Assembly: GCA_014379915.1 (NCBI GenBank)
Contig: JACMKV010000456.1
Span: 1-16,574 of the forward strand
DNA from: Burkholderiales bacterium
GTDB lineage: Bacteria > Pseudomonadota > Gammaproteobacteria > Burkholderiales > JACMKV01
Length of the DNA stretch: 16,574 bases
Reading direction: 5' to 3'
Under the pieces are notes generated by a model. The model did no database searches, was not told the DNA's origin, and saw only the letters and a program-made list of their open reading frames with translations. The position numbers and the translations under genes are program-made. This document shows positions 6,321 to 14,200 of this stretch, in pieces. Every line of letters starts with the position of its first letter. Within the stretch, counting starts at the first letter, position 1.

Positions 6321-8366
6321 ATGTCAATACATGCGACTGAAGCGATACGCACGCTCGCGCTGGTCGGTCACGGCGGCAGCGGTAAAACGAGCCTGGCTGA
6401 GGCGCTGCTTTTCAAAGCCGGCGCGATCAACGCGATGGGCAGCCTCGAGCGCGGCACGACGGTATGCGACTACGATCCGCTCGAACGCACGCATCAGCAT
6501 TCGCTGAAAGCCGCAATCGTCAATTTCAATCACGCGGGTACCCACGTTCACTTGATCGACACACCCGGCTATCCGGATTTCATGGGGCAGGCGATCAGTG
6601 CGCTGCCGGCAGTCGAGACCGCGGCGATCGTCATCAACGCATCGACCGGCATCGAAATGATCACCAGCCGCATGATGCAATGGGCGGCGAAGGGCAAGCT
6701 GTGCAGGATGATCGTCGTTAACAAGATCGATGCCGAAAACGTCGATCTGTCTGGCTTACTCGAAAAAATTCAGGCGACGTTCGGTCCGGAATGTTTGCCG
6801 ATCAATCTACCGGCCGATTCAGGCAAGCGCGTGGTCGATTGCTTTTTCAATCCGGCCGGCGACTCCGACTTTTCGTCGGTTGCACGGGCGCATAGCGCGC
6901 TCGTCGATCAGGTCGTCGAGGTTGATGAAGACCTGATGGCGCTGTACCTCGAGCAGGGCGAGATATCGCCCGAGCAGCTGCACGCCCCGTTCGAAGCGGC
7001 GCTGCGGCAAGGCCATCTGATTCCTGTCTGCTTCGTTTCAGCGCGGAACGGCGCCGGCGTCGGGGAGTTGCTCGATGTAATTGTCAGGCTGCTGCCGAAT
7101 CCGGCTGAAGGCAATCCTCAATTGTTTCTGAAAGGTGAAGGTGCCGCCGCGGAAGAAATGTACGCGCAGCCCGATCCGCAAAAACACGTGCTTGCGCATG
7201 TGTTCAAAGTGATCATCGATCCCTTCGTCGGCAAGCTCGGCGTGTTTCGCGTGCATCAAGGCACGATCACGCGCGATACGCAATTGTTCATCGGCGACGG
7301 CCGCAAGCCGTTCAAGGTCGGCCATCTGTTTGTTTTGCGCGGCAAGGATTATGTTGAAACCGATGTTTGTGTTCCCGGCGATATCGGCGCGGTCGCCAAA
7401 GTCGACGAGATCGAGTTCGATAGCGTGCTGCACGATTCGCGCGACGAAGACCACATCCATCTGCGGCCGCTCGATTTCCCTAAGCCGATGCATGGCCTCG
7501 CCGTGGAACCGAAACGGCGCGGCGATGAACAGCGCTTGTTCGAGGTGCTGCACAGGCTTGAGGCCGAAGATCCTTGCTTTCGCGTCGAGCGCAGCGCCGC
7601 GACGCACGAAACCGTGATCCGTGGTTTGGGCGATCTGCACTTACGCTGCGTGCTGGAAAAAATGGCGCAGCAATATCATGTCGAAGTCGACACGCGGCCG
7701 CCGCGCATCCCCTATCGCGAAACCGTGACGGTGAATACGGAAGGCCATCACCGCCACAAGAAGCAAACCGGCGGGGCAGGACAATTTGGCGAGGTTTTTC
7801 TTCGCGTCGAGCCGCTAGCACGCGGCGAGGGATTCAGCTTCGTCAACAGCGTGTATGGAGGCGCGATCCCCTCGCAGTTCATTCCCGCGGTCGAAAAGGG
7901 CGTACGCCAGGTTTTGGAAGCGGGGCCAGTCGCGGGCTATCCGGTCCAGGATGTCAAAGTAACCGTCTATGATGGCAAGCATCATCCGGTTGATTCGAAA
8001 GAAGTGGCGTTTGTGGCGGCCGGCAAGAAAGCTTTCCTCGATGCGATGCTGAAAGCGCGGCCGATCGTGCTCGAACCCATTGTGAACATCGAAGTGATCG
8101 CGCCCGACGCCAGCATAGGCGAGATTACCGGCGATTTGTCCGCGAAGCGCGGCGTGATCAATGGCACGCAACCGCTGCGCGGCAACAACGTCGCGATTAC
8201 CGGCCAGGTTCCGCTCAGCGAGCTGAATAACTACCAGTCACGGATCAAGGCCGTGACTGCCGGGCAGGGATCATATTCGCTCGAACTGAGCCACTACGAG
8301 CCGGTGCCGCCGGCTGTGCAGCAGCAGCTTGCCTCGCAATACAAGGGCGTGCGCGAGGAGGATTGA
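6321..8366 (+). CDS. Elongation factor G-like GTPase (FusA2/EF-G2 type)
   Basis: A 681-residue translational GTPase with the EF-G domain order: G domain (1 to about 275), domain II (about 290-375), domain III, domain IV (about 465-590) and domain V to the end. The P-loop is GHGGSGKT (16-23), G3 is DTPGY (80-84) and G4 is NKID (134-137). The G3 motif reads DTPGYPDF: the catalytic histidine of true EF-G (PGH) is a tyrosine. This substitution, the short G domain and the divergent switch I region mark the EF-G-like/FusA2 paralogue group, whose role (translocation, recycling or stress) is not settled. Domain IV keeps QTGGAGQFGEV. The ATG follows AGGAGCGGGGCC. It stands alone, without the usual rpsL-rpsG-fusA-tuf context, which supports a paralogue rather than the main factor. 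Confidence 0.92.
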   Translation: MSIHATEAIRTLALVGHGGSGKTSLAEALLFKAGAINAMGSLERGTTVCDYDPLERTHQHSLKAAIVNFNHAGTHVHLIDTPGYPDFMGQAISALPAVETAAIVINASTGIEMITSRMMQWAAKGKLCRMIVVNKIDAENVDLSGLLEKIQATFGPECLPINLPADSGKRVVDCFFNPAGDSDFSSVARAHSALVDQVVEVDEDLMALYLEQGEISPEQLHAPFEAALRQGHLIPVCFVSARNGAGVGELLDVIVRLLPNPAEGNPQLFLKGEGAAAEEMYAQPDPQKHVLAHVFKVIIDPFVGKLGVFRVHQGTITRDTQLFIGDGRKPFKVGHLFVLRGKDYVETDVCVPGDIGAVAKVDEIEFDSVLHDSRDEDHIHLRPLDFPKPMHGLAVEPKRRGDEQRLFEVLHRLEAEDPCFRVERSAATHETVIRGLGDLHLRCVLEKMAQQYHVEVDTRPPRIPYRETVTVNTEGHHRHKKQTGGAGQFGEVFLRVEPLARGEGFSFVNSVYGGAIPSQFIPAVEKGVRQVLEAGPVAGYPVQDVKVTVYDGKHHPVDSKEVAFVAAGKKAFLDAMLKARPIVLEPIVNIEVIAPDASIGEITGDLSAKRGVINGTQPLRGNNVAITGQVPLSELNNYQSRIKAVTAGQGSYSLELSHYEPVPPAVQQQLASQYKGVREED

Positions 8367-8394
8367 GTTTGAATTTGCTTTCCGGCGCAACGCC

Positions 8395-8670
8395 TCAAAC
8401 CGAAGGTCGCACCTCGAAGCGGCTGTAATTACCGCTGCCTTCGTCGAGTTGCACCGAATCGACGACCGCGCGGTCGGGGCCGATTCTGGCCCACGCAAGC
8501 ATTTCGCCGAGCGCCTCGCCCGTGCCTTGCACCATCGCTTCGACAGTGCCGTCGCGCCGGTTGCGTACCCAACCCTTGATGTTGAGATCGCGCGCTTTCA
8601 ACGCCATCGATTCACGGAAGTAGACGCCTTGCACGCGGCCGCGAATGATCAAGCGGCTGACGTTGGCCAT
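8395..8670 (-). CDS. acyP: Acylphosphatase
   Basis: A 91-residue acylphosphatase, which hydrolyses carboxyl-phosphate bonds such as those of acetyl phosphate and 1,3-bisphosphoglycerate. The active-site signature RGRVQGVYFRESM is at residues 9-21, with the phosphate-binding Arg in YFR, and the catalytic Asn is in KGWVRNRRDGTVEA. Length matches the family (about 90). The start is the ATG at 8668-8670, giving MANVSRLIIRGRVQG, with a purine-rich GGAAGGA upstream; the longer open frame adds 25 residues that overlap the metG end and lack family similarity. It lies 40 nt downstream of metG on the same strand, so the two may be co-transcribed. It converges on the EF-G-like gene, whose stop is only 28 nt away, with no obvious terminator in the gap. 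Confidence 0.93.
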   Translation of the reverse strand: MANVSRLIIRGRVQGVYFRESMALKARDLNIKGWVRNRRDGTVEAMVQGTGEALGEMLAWARIGPDRAVVDSVQLDEGSGNYSRFEVRPSV

Positions 8671-8710
8671 ACTGGTAATCCTTCCTTCTGTTCGGGTCGG
8701 AAGGAAAAAA

Positions 8711-10747
8711 TCATTTGACCCGCATTCCGGGTCTGGCACCGTCATCGGGACTCATCAGATAAATTCCTTCATCATCTGCGGCGGCCAGCACCATACCCTC
8801 GGATACCCCGAATTTCATCTTGCGCGGCGCGAGATTCGCGACCATTACCGTCAGTCGGCCGACCAATTGTTCCGGACGATAAGCCGATTTGATGCCGGCG
8901 AAAACGGTACGCTGTTGATCGCCCAGATCCAACGTGAGTTTTAGCAATTTGTCGGCTTTTTCGATGTGCTCGGCACTGATGATACGGGCGACCCGCAGAT
9001 CAATTTTTGTAAAATCGTCGATGCCAATAGTGGCCCCGTCTACCGCAGCGATCTCTCGTGCCACGGCTGACGCGGCCGCTGCTGATGCTGTCTGCATATT
9101 TTCCCGGTTCGCGTCGAGCAGGGCAGTGATCTGCTTTTGATCGACCCGCGTCATCAAGTGTTCGTAAGGCTTGATCCGATGCCCGGCCGGAAGGCGCTTC
9201 GAGGCATCGTCCCAGCGCAAGTCGTCGAGATTCAAAAGCTGGCAGGCGCGCGCCGCAGTTTGCGGCAACACAGGCGCAAGATATAAGGTCAGATCGCGGA
9301 ACAGTGCAAGCGCCGTGGAACATACGGCATGCAGCAATTTCTCTTGAGTTGGATCTTTGGCCAGTCCCCACGGTTTGTTCGCATCGACATATTGGTTCGC
9401 CAGATCCGCGAGATGCATGATTTTTCGCAGCGCCTTGCCGAACTCTCGCTTCTCGTAATATCCGGCGACTTCTTCGGGAGCGGCAGCAAACGCATTTTCA
9501 ATATCGGCAGGAAGCTCGGGCGCCGCTAATACGCCGCCAAAGCGCTTCGTCAGAAAACCGGCGCAGCGGCTCGCAATGTTTACGTACTTGCCGACCAGAT
9601 CGCTGTTCACGCGCGCGACGAAATCATCGAAATTCAGATCGATGTCTTCCATCGAGCCGTTCAGTTTGGCGGCATAGTAATAACGCAGCCATTCCGGATT
9701 CAACCCCTGCTTCAAATAGCTTTCCGCGGTGATGAAAGTGCCGCGCGATTTCGACATCTTTTCGCCATTTACCGTCAGAAAGCCATGCGCGAAAATCTGC
9801 GTCGGTTTGCGGTAGCCTGAGAATTCGAGCATCGCCGGCCAGAACAATGCGTGAAAATACAGGATGTCCTTGCCGATAAAGTGATATAGCTCGGTGCCCG
9901 CATCCGCGTGCCAGAACTCGTCGAAATCGAGTTGCAGCCGATCGCACAAATTCTTGAAGCTGCCCATGTAGCCGACCGGCGCGTCGAGCCAGACGTAGAA
10001 AAATTTACCCGGCGCGCCGGGAATCTCGAAGCCGAAGTACGGCGCGTCGCGCGATATATCCCAGTCGGACAAGCCGGAGGTGAGCCATTCGTCGAGCTTG
10101 TTGGCGGCTTCCGGCTGCAATGTGCCCGCTCGCGTCCACGCTTGTAGAAATTCCCTGCAGCGCGGATCGCTGAGCTTGAAGAAATAATGTTCCGATTTCT
10201 TCTTGATCGGTACCGCGCCCGATACTACGGAATACGGATTGATCAAATCGGATGGCGTGTACGCGGAGCCGCAGACTTCGCACGAATCGCCGTATTGATC
10301 CCTGGCGCGGCACTTCGGGCATTCGCCTTTGACAAAGCGATCCGGCAAAAACATTTTCTTCGCCGGGTCGTACAGTTGCTCTATTTCGCGCTGGTCGATC
10401 AGGCCGGCTCGCTTCAGTTCGGCATAAATGCTTTCGGCATAACGCCTGGTTTCCTCCGAGTGCGTGGAATCGTAGTTATCGAAAGCTACATGAAAGCCCT
10501 GGAAATCGCGCAGATGCTCGCCATGCACGCGCGCGATCAGCTGCTCGGGCGCAATCCCTTCGGCTTGTGCGCGCAGCATGACCGGCGTGCCGTGCGTGTC
10601 GTCCGCGCACACGTAATAGCATTCGCGGCCTTGCATTTTCTGGAATCGGACCCAGATATCGGTCTGGATATATTCGACCAGATGCCCGAGATGAATGCTG
10701 CCATTGGCATACGGCAGGGCGGACGTGACGAGAATTTTGCGCGACAT
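8711..10747 (-). CDS. metG: Methionyl-tRNA synthetase
   Basis: A class I aminoacyl-tRNA synthetase of 678 residues that charges tRNA-Met, close to the E. coli enzyme in length and layout. Seen in order: the HIGH-type motif HLGH (19-22) after LVTSALPYANGSI; a zinc knuckle with Cys at 143, 146, 156 and 159; the KMSKS loop (330-334); the helical anticodon-binding domain; and a C-terminal tRNA-binding domain of the Trbp111/EMAP type (from about DDFTKIDLRVARI to the end). Nothing is missing or broken. The start is the ATG at 10745-10747 (MSRKILVTSALPY), the usual family start; a frame 11 codons longer has no support. No strong Shine-Dalgarno is seen. It is divergent from apbC across a 138-bp intergenic region and followed by acyP. 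Confidence 0.97.
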   Translation of the reverse strand: MSRKILVTSALPYANGSIHLGHLVEYIQTDIWVRFQKMQGRECYYVCADDTHGTPVMLRAQAEGIAPEQLIARVHGEHLRDFQGFHVAFDNYDSTHSEETRRYAESIYAELKRAGLIDQREIEQLYDPAKKMFLPDRFVKGECPKCRARDQYGDSCEVCGSAYTPSDLINPYSVVSGAVPIKKKSEHYFFKLSDPRCREFLQAWTRAGTLQPEAANKLDEWLTSGLSDWDISRDAPYFGFEIPGAPGKFFYVWLDAPVGYMGSFKNLCDRLQLDFDEFWHADAGTELYHFIGKDILYFHALFWPAMLEFSGYRKPTQIFAHGFLTVNGEKMSKSRGTFITAESYLKQGLNPEWLRYYYAAKLNGSMEDIDLNFDDFVARVNSDLVGKYVNIASRCAGFLTKRFGGVLAAPELPADIENAFAAAPEEVAGYYEKREFGKALRKIMHLADLANQYVDANKPWGLAKDPTQEKLLHAVCSTALALFRDLTLYLAPVLPQTAARACQLLNLDDLRWDDASKRLPAGHRIKPYEHLMTRVDQKQITALLDANRENMQTASAAAASAVAREIAAVDGATIGIDDFTKIDLRVARIISAEHIEKADKLLKLTLDLGDQQRTVFAGIKSAYRPEQLVGRLTVMVANLAPRKMKFGVSEGMVLAAADDEGIYLMSPDDGARPGMRVK

Positions 10748-10794
10748 GGGCGGCAGCGGAATAAACTGAAATTGTAGCAAAGCACGAGAGCGCT

Positions 10795-10834
10795 GGTATC
10801 GTGCTGCGGCGGGTATCGGTACAGGTATCGATAC
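10795..10834. promoter_or_regulatory. Three GGTATCG repeats and a palindrome between metG and apbC
   Basis: GGTATCG occurs at 10795-10801, 10812-10818 and 10824-10830. The last copy is extended into the perfect 10-bp palindrome GTATCGATAC (10825-10834). The cluster is in the divergent metG/apbC spacer (10748-10885). -10-like hexamers lie on both sides (TACAAT on the minus strand near 10770, TAGAAT on the plus strand near 10852), each with a poor -35. The spacing is not strictly periodic (17 and 12 nt), so this is a candidate operator only. Confidence 0.3.
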
Positions 10835-10885
10835 TCGGCCGGCAATTGCTCTAGAATGCGTATCCCAAAGATGGATGGACGCCTC

Positions 10886-11983
10886 ATGAGTGTTTTGACT
10901 GTTTCAGAAGCCCAGATCAAAAGCGCGCTGCAGGAAATCAGCGATCCTAATACCGGGCGGGACCTGCTGGCAGGGAAGATTGCGCGCAATATCAAAATCG
11001 ACAGCGACGACATGTCGCTCGATCTCATTTTCGGCTATCCGGCGAAAAATGTGATGGACAGCCTGCGCAAACAGGTCATCAACCGGCTTAAAAAAATCCC
11101 GGGCGCCGGCAACGTCAGCGTCAATGCCAGCGTCAAGATCGTCTCGCACAGTGTGCAGCGCGGCGTGAAGCTGATACCGAACGTCAAGAACATCATCGCG
11201 GTTGCGTCGGGCAAGGGCGGCGTCGGCAAATCGACCACGGCCGTCAATCTCGCCTTGGCGCTAGCCACTGAAGGCGCTTCGGTTGGCGTGCTCGACGCCG
11301 ATATTTATGGGCCTTCGCAACCGACGATGCTCGGCATCCAGGGGCGGCCCGAGTCGCATGATGGAAAAAGCCTGGAGCCGATGGAAGGTCATGGCATACA
11401 GGCAATGTCGATCGGCTTTCTGATCGATGTCGAAACGCCGATGGTCTGGCGCGGGCCGATGGTCACGCAGGCACTCGAGCAATTACTGACCGAAACACGC
11501 TGGCGCGAGATCGATTATCTGGTCGTCGACCTGCCGCCCGGGACCGGCGATATTCAGCTGACGCTGGCGCAAAAAGTGCCGGTAACGGGCGCCGTAATCG
11601 TCACGACGCCGCAGGATATTGCGCTGCTCGATGCGCGCAAAGGGCTCAAGATGTTCGAGAAGGTCGGCATCCCGATCCTCGGCATCGTCGAAAACATGAG
11701 CACGCACATTTGCTCGAACTGCGGCCACGAGGAACATATTTTTGGTGCGGGTGGCGCTCAGCGGATGGCGACAGATTACAAAGCTGATTTGTTGGGTTCG
11801 CTGCCGCTCGACATCGTCATCCGCGAAAACGCGGATTCGGGGATGCCCACCGTCGTCGCCGACCCGGATGGAAAGGTCAGCCAGATCTATCGCGCAATCG
11901 CGCGCAGGATCGCCTTGAAAATCGCCGATCAGGCGCAGGACAGAACAGCGCTGTTCCCAAAGATCGTGATTCAGAACACGTAA
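10886..11983 (+). CDS. apbC: Iron-sulfur cluster carrier ATPase (ApbC/Mrp)
   Basis: A 365-residue P-loop protein of the Mrp/NBP35 family, which binds a bridging 4Fe-4S cluster and delivers it to target enzymes in the cytosol. The N-terminal MIP18/DUF59 domain (about 1-80; SALQEISDPNTGRDLL) is followed by the deviant Walker A SGKGGVGKST (108-117), the switch DADIYGPSQPTMLG, and Walker B-like VVDLPPGTGD. The cluster-binding CxxC is Cys276 and Cys279 in HICSNCGHEEHIFG. All key residues are present and the length is normal. The start is the ATG at 10886 (MSVLTVSEAQIKSALQ); upstream ATGs at 10856 and 10871 add a segment with no family counterpart. The Shine-Dalgarno is weak. It is followed by dcd after 134 nt, and dcd may share its transcript. 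Confidence 0.95.
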   Translation: MSVLTVSEAQIKSALQEISDPNTGRDLLAGKIARNIKIDSDDMSLDLIFGYPAKNVMDSLRKQVINRLKKIPGAGNVSVNASVKIVSHSVQRGVKLIPNVKNIIAVASGKGGVGKSTTAVNLALALATEGASVGVLDADIYGPSQPTMLGIQGRPESHDGKSLEPMEGHGIQAMSIGFLIDVETPMVWRGPMVTQALEQLLTETRWREIDYLVVDLPPGTGDIQLTLAQKVPVTGAVIVTTPQDIALLDARKGLKMFEKVGIPILGIVENMSTHICSNCGHEEHIFGAGGAQRMATDYKADLLGSLPLDIVIRENADSGMPTVVADPDGKVSQIYRAIARRIALKIADQAQDRTALFPKIVIQNT

Positions 11984-12117
11984 GTTCTGATTCCGCTGCC
12001 CCGAGCGGCGCTTCAGCCCGCATCTTCTGGCAATCCTGAAAAGTAAAGATCGGTCTGCTGTGCTCGAATGACAGCTTCGTCGCAAACGTTCTAAAGTTCT
12101 ATTCCCAAAGGTAATTG

Positions 12118-12690
12118 ATGTCCGTCAAATCCGATAAATGGATACGCCGCATGGTTCAGGAATGCGGCATGATCGAACCGTTCGAGGCGGGCCAGATCAA
12201 GGAAGTCGGCGGCCAGCGCGTCGTTTCCTACGGCACATCGAGCTATGGTTACGATATTCGCTGCTCGGAAGAATTCAAGCTGTTTACCAATCTGAATAGC
12301 ACGATTGTCGACCCGAAGAAATTCGACCCGCAATCGTTCGTCGACGTGAAGGGTGACTTTTGCATCATCCCGCCGAATTCGTTCGCGCTGGCCCGTACCG
12401 TCGAGTTTTTTCGGATTCCACGCAATGTGCTGACCATTTGCCTTGGCAAATCGACCTACGCCCGTTGCGGCATCATCGTCAACGTGACGCCGCTTGAACC
12501 TGAATGGGAAGGATTCGTTACCCTGGAGTTCTCCAACACGACGCCGCTGCCCGCCAAGATTTACGCCAACGAGGGCGTCGCCCAGGTGATCTTCATCGAG
12601 TGTCAACCCGACGATGTGTGCGAGACTTCTTACCGCGACCGCGGCGGCAAATATCAGGGGCAGACAGGCGTCACATTGCCGAAAATCTAA
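12118..12690 (+). CDS. dcd: dCTP deaminase
   Basis: A 190-residue dCTP deaminase that converts dCTP to dUTP plus ammonia, feeding thymidylate synthesis through dUTPase and ThyA. Family motifs are MSVKSDKWIRRM at the start, VSYGTSSYGYDIRC (36-49), the substrate-binding GKSTYARCGIIVNVTPLEPEWEG (110-132, with the conserved Ser and Arg) and the catalytic Glu137 in VTLEFSN. The C-terminal GGKYQGQTGVTLPKI is the lid that closes over the nucleotide. The mono-functional form fits proteobacteria. The start is the ATG at 12118, with AAGG about eight bases upstream. It follows apbC in the same direction. No clear hairpin terminator separates it from the ornithine decarboxylase promoter at 12851. Confidence 0.96.
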   Translation: MSVKSDKWIRRMVQECGMIEPFEAGQIKEVGGQRVVSYGTSSYGYDIRCSEEFKLFTNLNSTIVDPKKFDPQSFVDVKGDFCIIPPNSFALARTVEFFRIPRNVLTICLGKSTYARCGIIVNVTPLEPEWEGFVTLEFSNTTPLPAKIYANEGVAQVIFIECQPDDVCETSYRDRGGKYQGQTGVTLPKI

Positions 12691-12850
12691 CGTTGTTTTT
12701 TAAAGGCATAAGCAAGAGCCGTCTGGCGCTGCTTCTGCCCGCCGGCCAATTCCAATCCGCCGCGAACTCACTCCCGCACACCTGTCTAATCGCGTCAGAC
12801 GTCGTTTTTATTGCCCTTTTTTCTGGATTGGTTGAGCGCAAAAATAGCGC

Positions 12851-12878
12851 TTGATTCCGGGGGGGCGCAGCCTATAAT
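12851..12878 (+). promoter_or_regulatory. Sigma70 promoter for the leader frame and ornithine decarboxylase
   Basis: A consensus TATAAT (12873-12878) is preceded by TTGATT (12851-12856) with a 16-nt spacer. Transcription would begin around 12885, so the mRNA would start at the hairpin at 12884-12908. The -35 overlaps the right arm of a small dyad, AGCGC/GCGCT (12835-12851), which may be an operator. A run of seven G lies in the spacer. The rest of 12691-12850 shows no gene. Confidence 0.7.
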
Positions 12879-12883
12879 TCGCT

Positions 12884-12908
12884 GCTCAGGCGCTCCCAGC
12901 GCCCGAGC
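12884..12908 (+). promoter_or_regulatory. 5'-end hairpin of the ornithine decarboxylase leader
   Basis: GCTC, a mismatch, GGCGCT, loop CCC, AGCGCC, a mismatch base, GAGC: a 10-bp GC-rich stem at the predicted 5' end of the transcript. It ends five bases before the AGGAGG at 12913-12918. Such 5' hairpins stabilise mRNA in known cases; whether this one also controls initiation at the leader frame cannot be told from sequence. Confidence 0.6.
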
Positions 12909-12922
12909 CAACAGGAGGCATC

Positions 12923-12991
12923 ATGGCAAGTAGAAAGATCGTTGAGGTGTTTAGCACCGATTTGGTTAACGTCCACATTCCCGTTACGTAG
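12923..12991 (+). CDS. 22-codon leader frame before ornithine decarboxylase
   Basis: An ATG with a near-ideal Shine-Dalgarno (AGGAGG, four bases upstream) opens a 22-codon frame, MASRKIVEVF then STDLVNVHIPVT, ended by TAG at 12989-12991. It lies directly downstream of a strong promoter and a 5' hairpin. It is in frame with the ornithine decarboxylase ATG 21 nt after the stop, with no other stop between, so it is either a leader peptide or the remnant of an N-terminal extension cut by an amber codon. The enzyme has its own AGGAG (13002-13006), which favours a separate, possibly coupled, start. Leader peptides that sense ornithine are known for the unrelated fold-type I gene speF in enterobacteria; this one has no sequence resemblance. 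Function here is an inference. Confidence 0.55.
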   Translation: MASRKIVEVFSTDLVNVHIPVT

Positions 12992-13012
12992 CGCCTTTTT
13001 CAGGAGCCTGAC

Positions 13013-14185
13013 ATGCAGATGCGCAATGCTGTTTACAAAGAACTCGAAACCGAACAGCTGTTCGACACCCACCCCGAAACCAGCCTGGACTTTATCCACG
13101 TCCGGCGCGCCGTCGAAGCAGGCTATACCAGACCGTTCCTGCTGGTCGACACCCAAATCGTCCGCAGCAAAATCCGCCGCTTCAAGGCTGCGATGCCGCG
13201 CGTCCACCCGCACTACGCGGTCAAGGCGAATCCGCATCCGCAGGTCCTGCGCACGCTGATCGAAGAGGGCGCCGGTTTTGAAATCGCGTCGATCGCCGAA
13301 CTCGATTTGCTGCTTAGCCTGCGCGTCCCTGCCGCTGAGGTCTATTACAGCAATCCGATGAAGTCGCGCGAATACGTCGAGTACGCGGCGCGCCACGGCG
13401 TCCTGTGGTATGTGCTGGATAGTGTCGAAGAATTGCGCAAGATCCACAGCATCAAGCCCGACGCCAGGCTCTATCTGCGCATCGATACGCCGAACATCGG
13501 CAGCGATTGGCCGCTATCTGGCAAATTCGGCGCGCATCCCGATGAAGTGACCGACATTATCGCGACCGCGGCTGCCCTCGGAGCCGACCTCGCAGGCGTG
13601 ACTTTCCACGTCGGCTCGCAATGCCGCAATCCGAAGAACTGGCGTGTCGGTATCGAAAGCGCCAAACGCGTGTTTGCGCAAATGCGCCTTGCCGGCCTCA
13701 AGCCGCGCCTACTGAACATCGGTGGCGGCTACCCGGTGCGTCACGTCAAGCCGATTCCGTCGATCGAGACGATCGCCGATGTGGTGAATGACGCGATCCG
13801 CGATCTGCCACCGGAAATGCGCGTCATGGCCGAGCCGGGTCGTTATCTGGTATCGGATGCCGCCTATTTCGTGTGCCGCGTCGTCGGTACGGCAACGCGC
13901 GCCGGCAAGCGCTGGATGTACTGGGATGCCGGTGTGTTCGGCGGCATCATCGAGACTCAGGAAGGCTTGATTTACGAAATCCGCACCGATCGCAATGGCC
14001 GCGAAATTTCATGGGTGGTGGCAGGCCCGACTTGCGATTCGATGGACGTGTTGATGCGCGACCAGATGCTGCCGGAAGACGTGCAGGAAGGCGACTTTAT
14101 CTATATCCCGAACGCAGGCGCCTACACGAGTTCGTATGCGAGCAACTTCAACGGCTTTCCATTGCCCGAAGTCCGCGTGTTCTAG
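13013..14185 (+). CDS. Ornithine decarboxylase, alanine-racemase fold (type III PLP)
   Basis: A 390-residue PLP enzyme of the ornithine/diaminopimelate/arginine decarboxylase group 2, predicted to convert ornithine to putrescine, the entry to polyamine synthesis. The PLP lysine is Lys71 in HYAVKANPHP. Other contacts are HVGSQ (199-203), GGGYP (237-241) and EPGR (274-277). The C-terminal active-site Cys341-Asp342 lies in GPTCDSMDVL, and the enzyme ends with GAYTSSYASNFNGF. This set is typical of ornithine (or ornithine/lysine) decarboxylases rather than DapC-type LysA. The ATG at 13013 has AGGAG six bases upstream; a second in-frame ATG follows at 13019. It is preceded by a leader frame in the same reading frame and followed by a strong terminator. 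Lysine as an extra substrate cannot be excluded. Confidence 0.93.
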   Translation: MQMRNAVYKELETEQLFDTHPETSLDFIHVRRAVEAGYTRPFLLVDTQIVRSKIRRFKAAMPRVHPHYAVKANPHPQVLRTLIEEGAGFEIASIAELDLLLSLRVPAAEVYYSNPMKSREYVEYAARHGVLWYVLDSVEELRKIHSIKPDARLYLRIDTPNIGSDWPLSGKFGAHPDEVTDIIATAAALGADLAGVTFHVGSQCRNPKNWRVGIESAKRVFAQMRLAGLKPRLLNIGGGYPVRHVKPIPSIETIADVVNDAIRDLPPEMRVMAEPGRYLVSDAAYFVCRVVGTATRAGKRWMYWDAGVFGGIIETQEGLIYEIRTDRNGREISWVVAGPTCDSMDVLMRDQMLPEDVQEGDFIYIPNAGAYTSSYASNFNGFPLPEVRVF

Positions 14186-14200
14186 CGCGCAGTCTGAAAC

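Noticed and set aside
7038..7640. 200-codon minus-strand frame inside the EF-G-like gene
   Set aside because: Antisense shadow; the plus-strand gene has all GTPase motifs.
11943..11956. Perfect 14-bp palindrome GAACAGCGCTGTTC in the apbC 3' end
   Set aside because: Inside coding sequence, does not match the LexA box, and no second site is nearby.
11971..11990. Seven-bp hairpin spanning the apbC stop codon
   Set aside because: No T-tract follows and the stem is AT-rich, so it is not supported as a terminator.
11483..12606. Two long minus-strand frames opposite apbC and dcd
   Set aside because: They mirror strongly supported genes, show Arg/Asp/Ala-rich composition typical of antisense frames in GC-rich DNA, and match no family.
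12720..12812. Long-range GTCTGGCGC/GCGTCAGAC pairing with a T-run as a dcd terminator
   Set aside because: Imperfect arms separated by about 70 nt; not a compact hairpin.
12989..12991. Programmed readthrough of the amber codon joining the leader to ornithine decarboxylase
   Set aside because: The enzyme has its own well-placed AGGAG and ATG, and no readthrough signal or recoding structure is visible.
12872..13447. 191-codon minus-strand frame opposite the ornithine decarboxylase
   Set aside because: Antisense of a clear enzyme gene; it also covers the promoter and leader.
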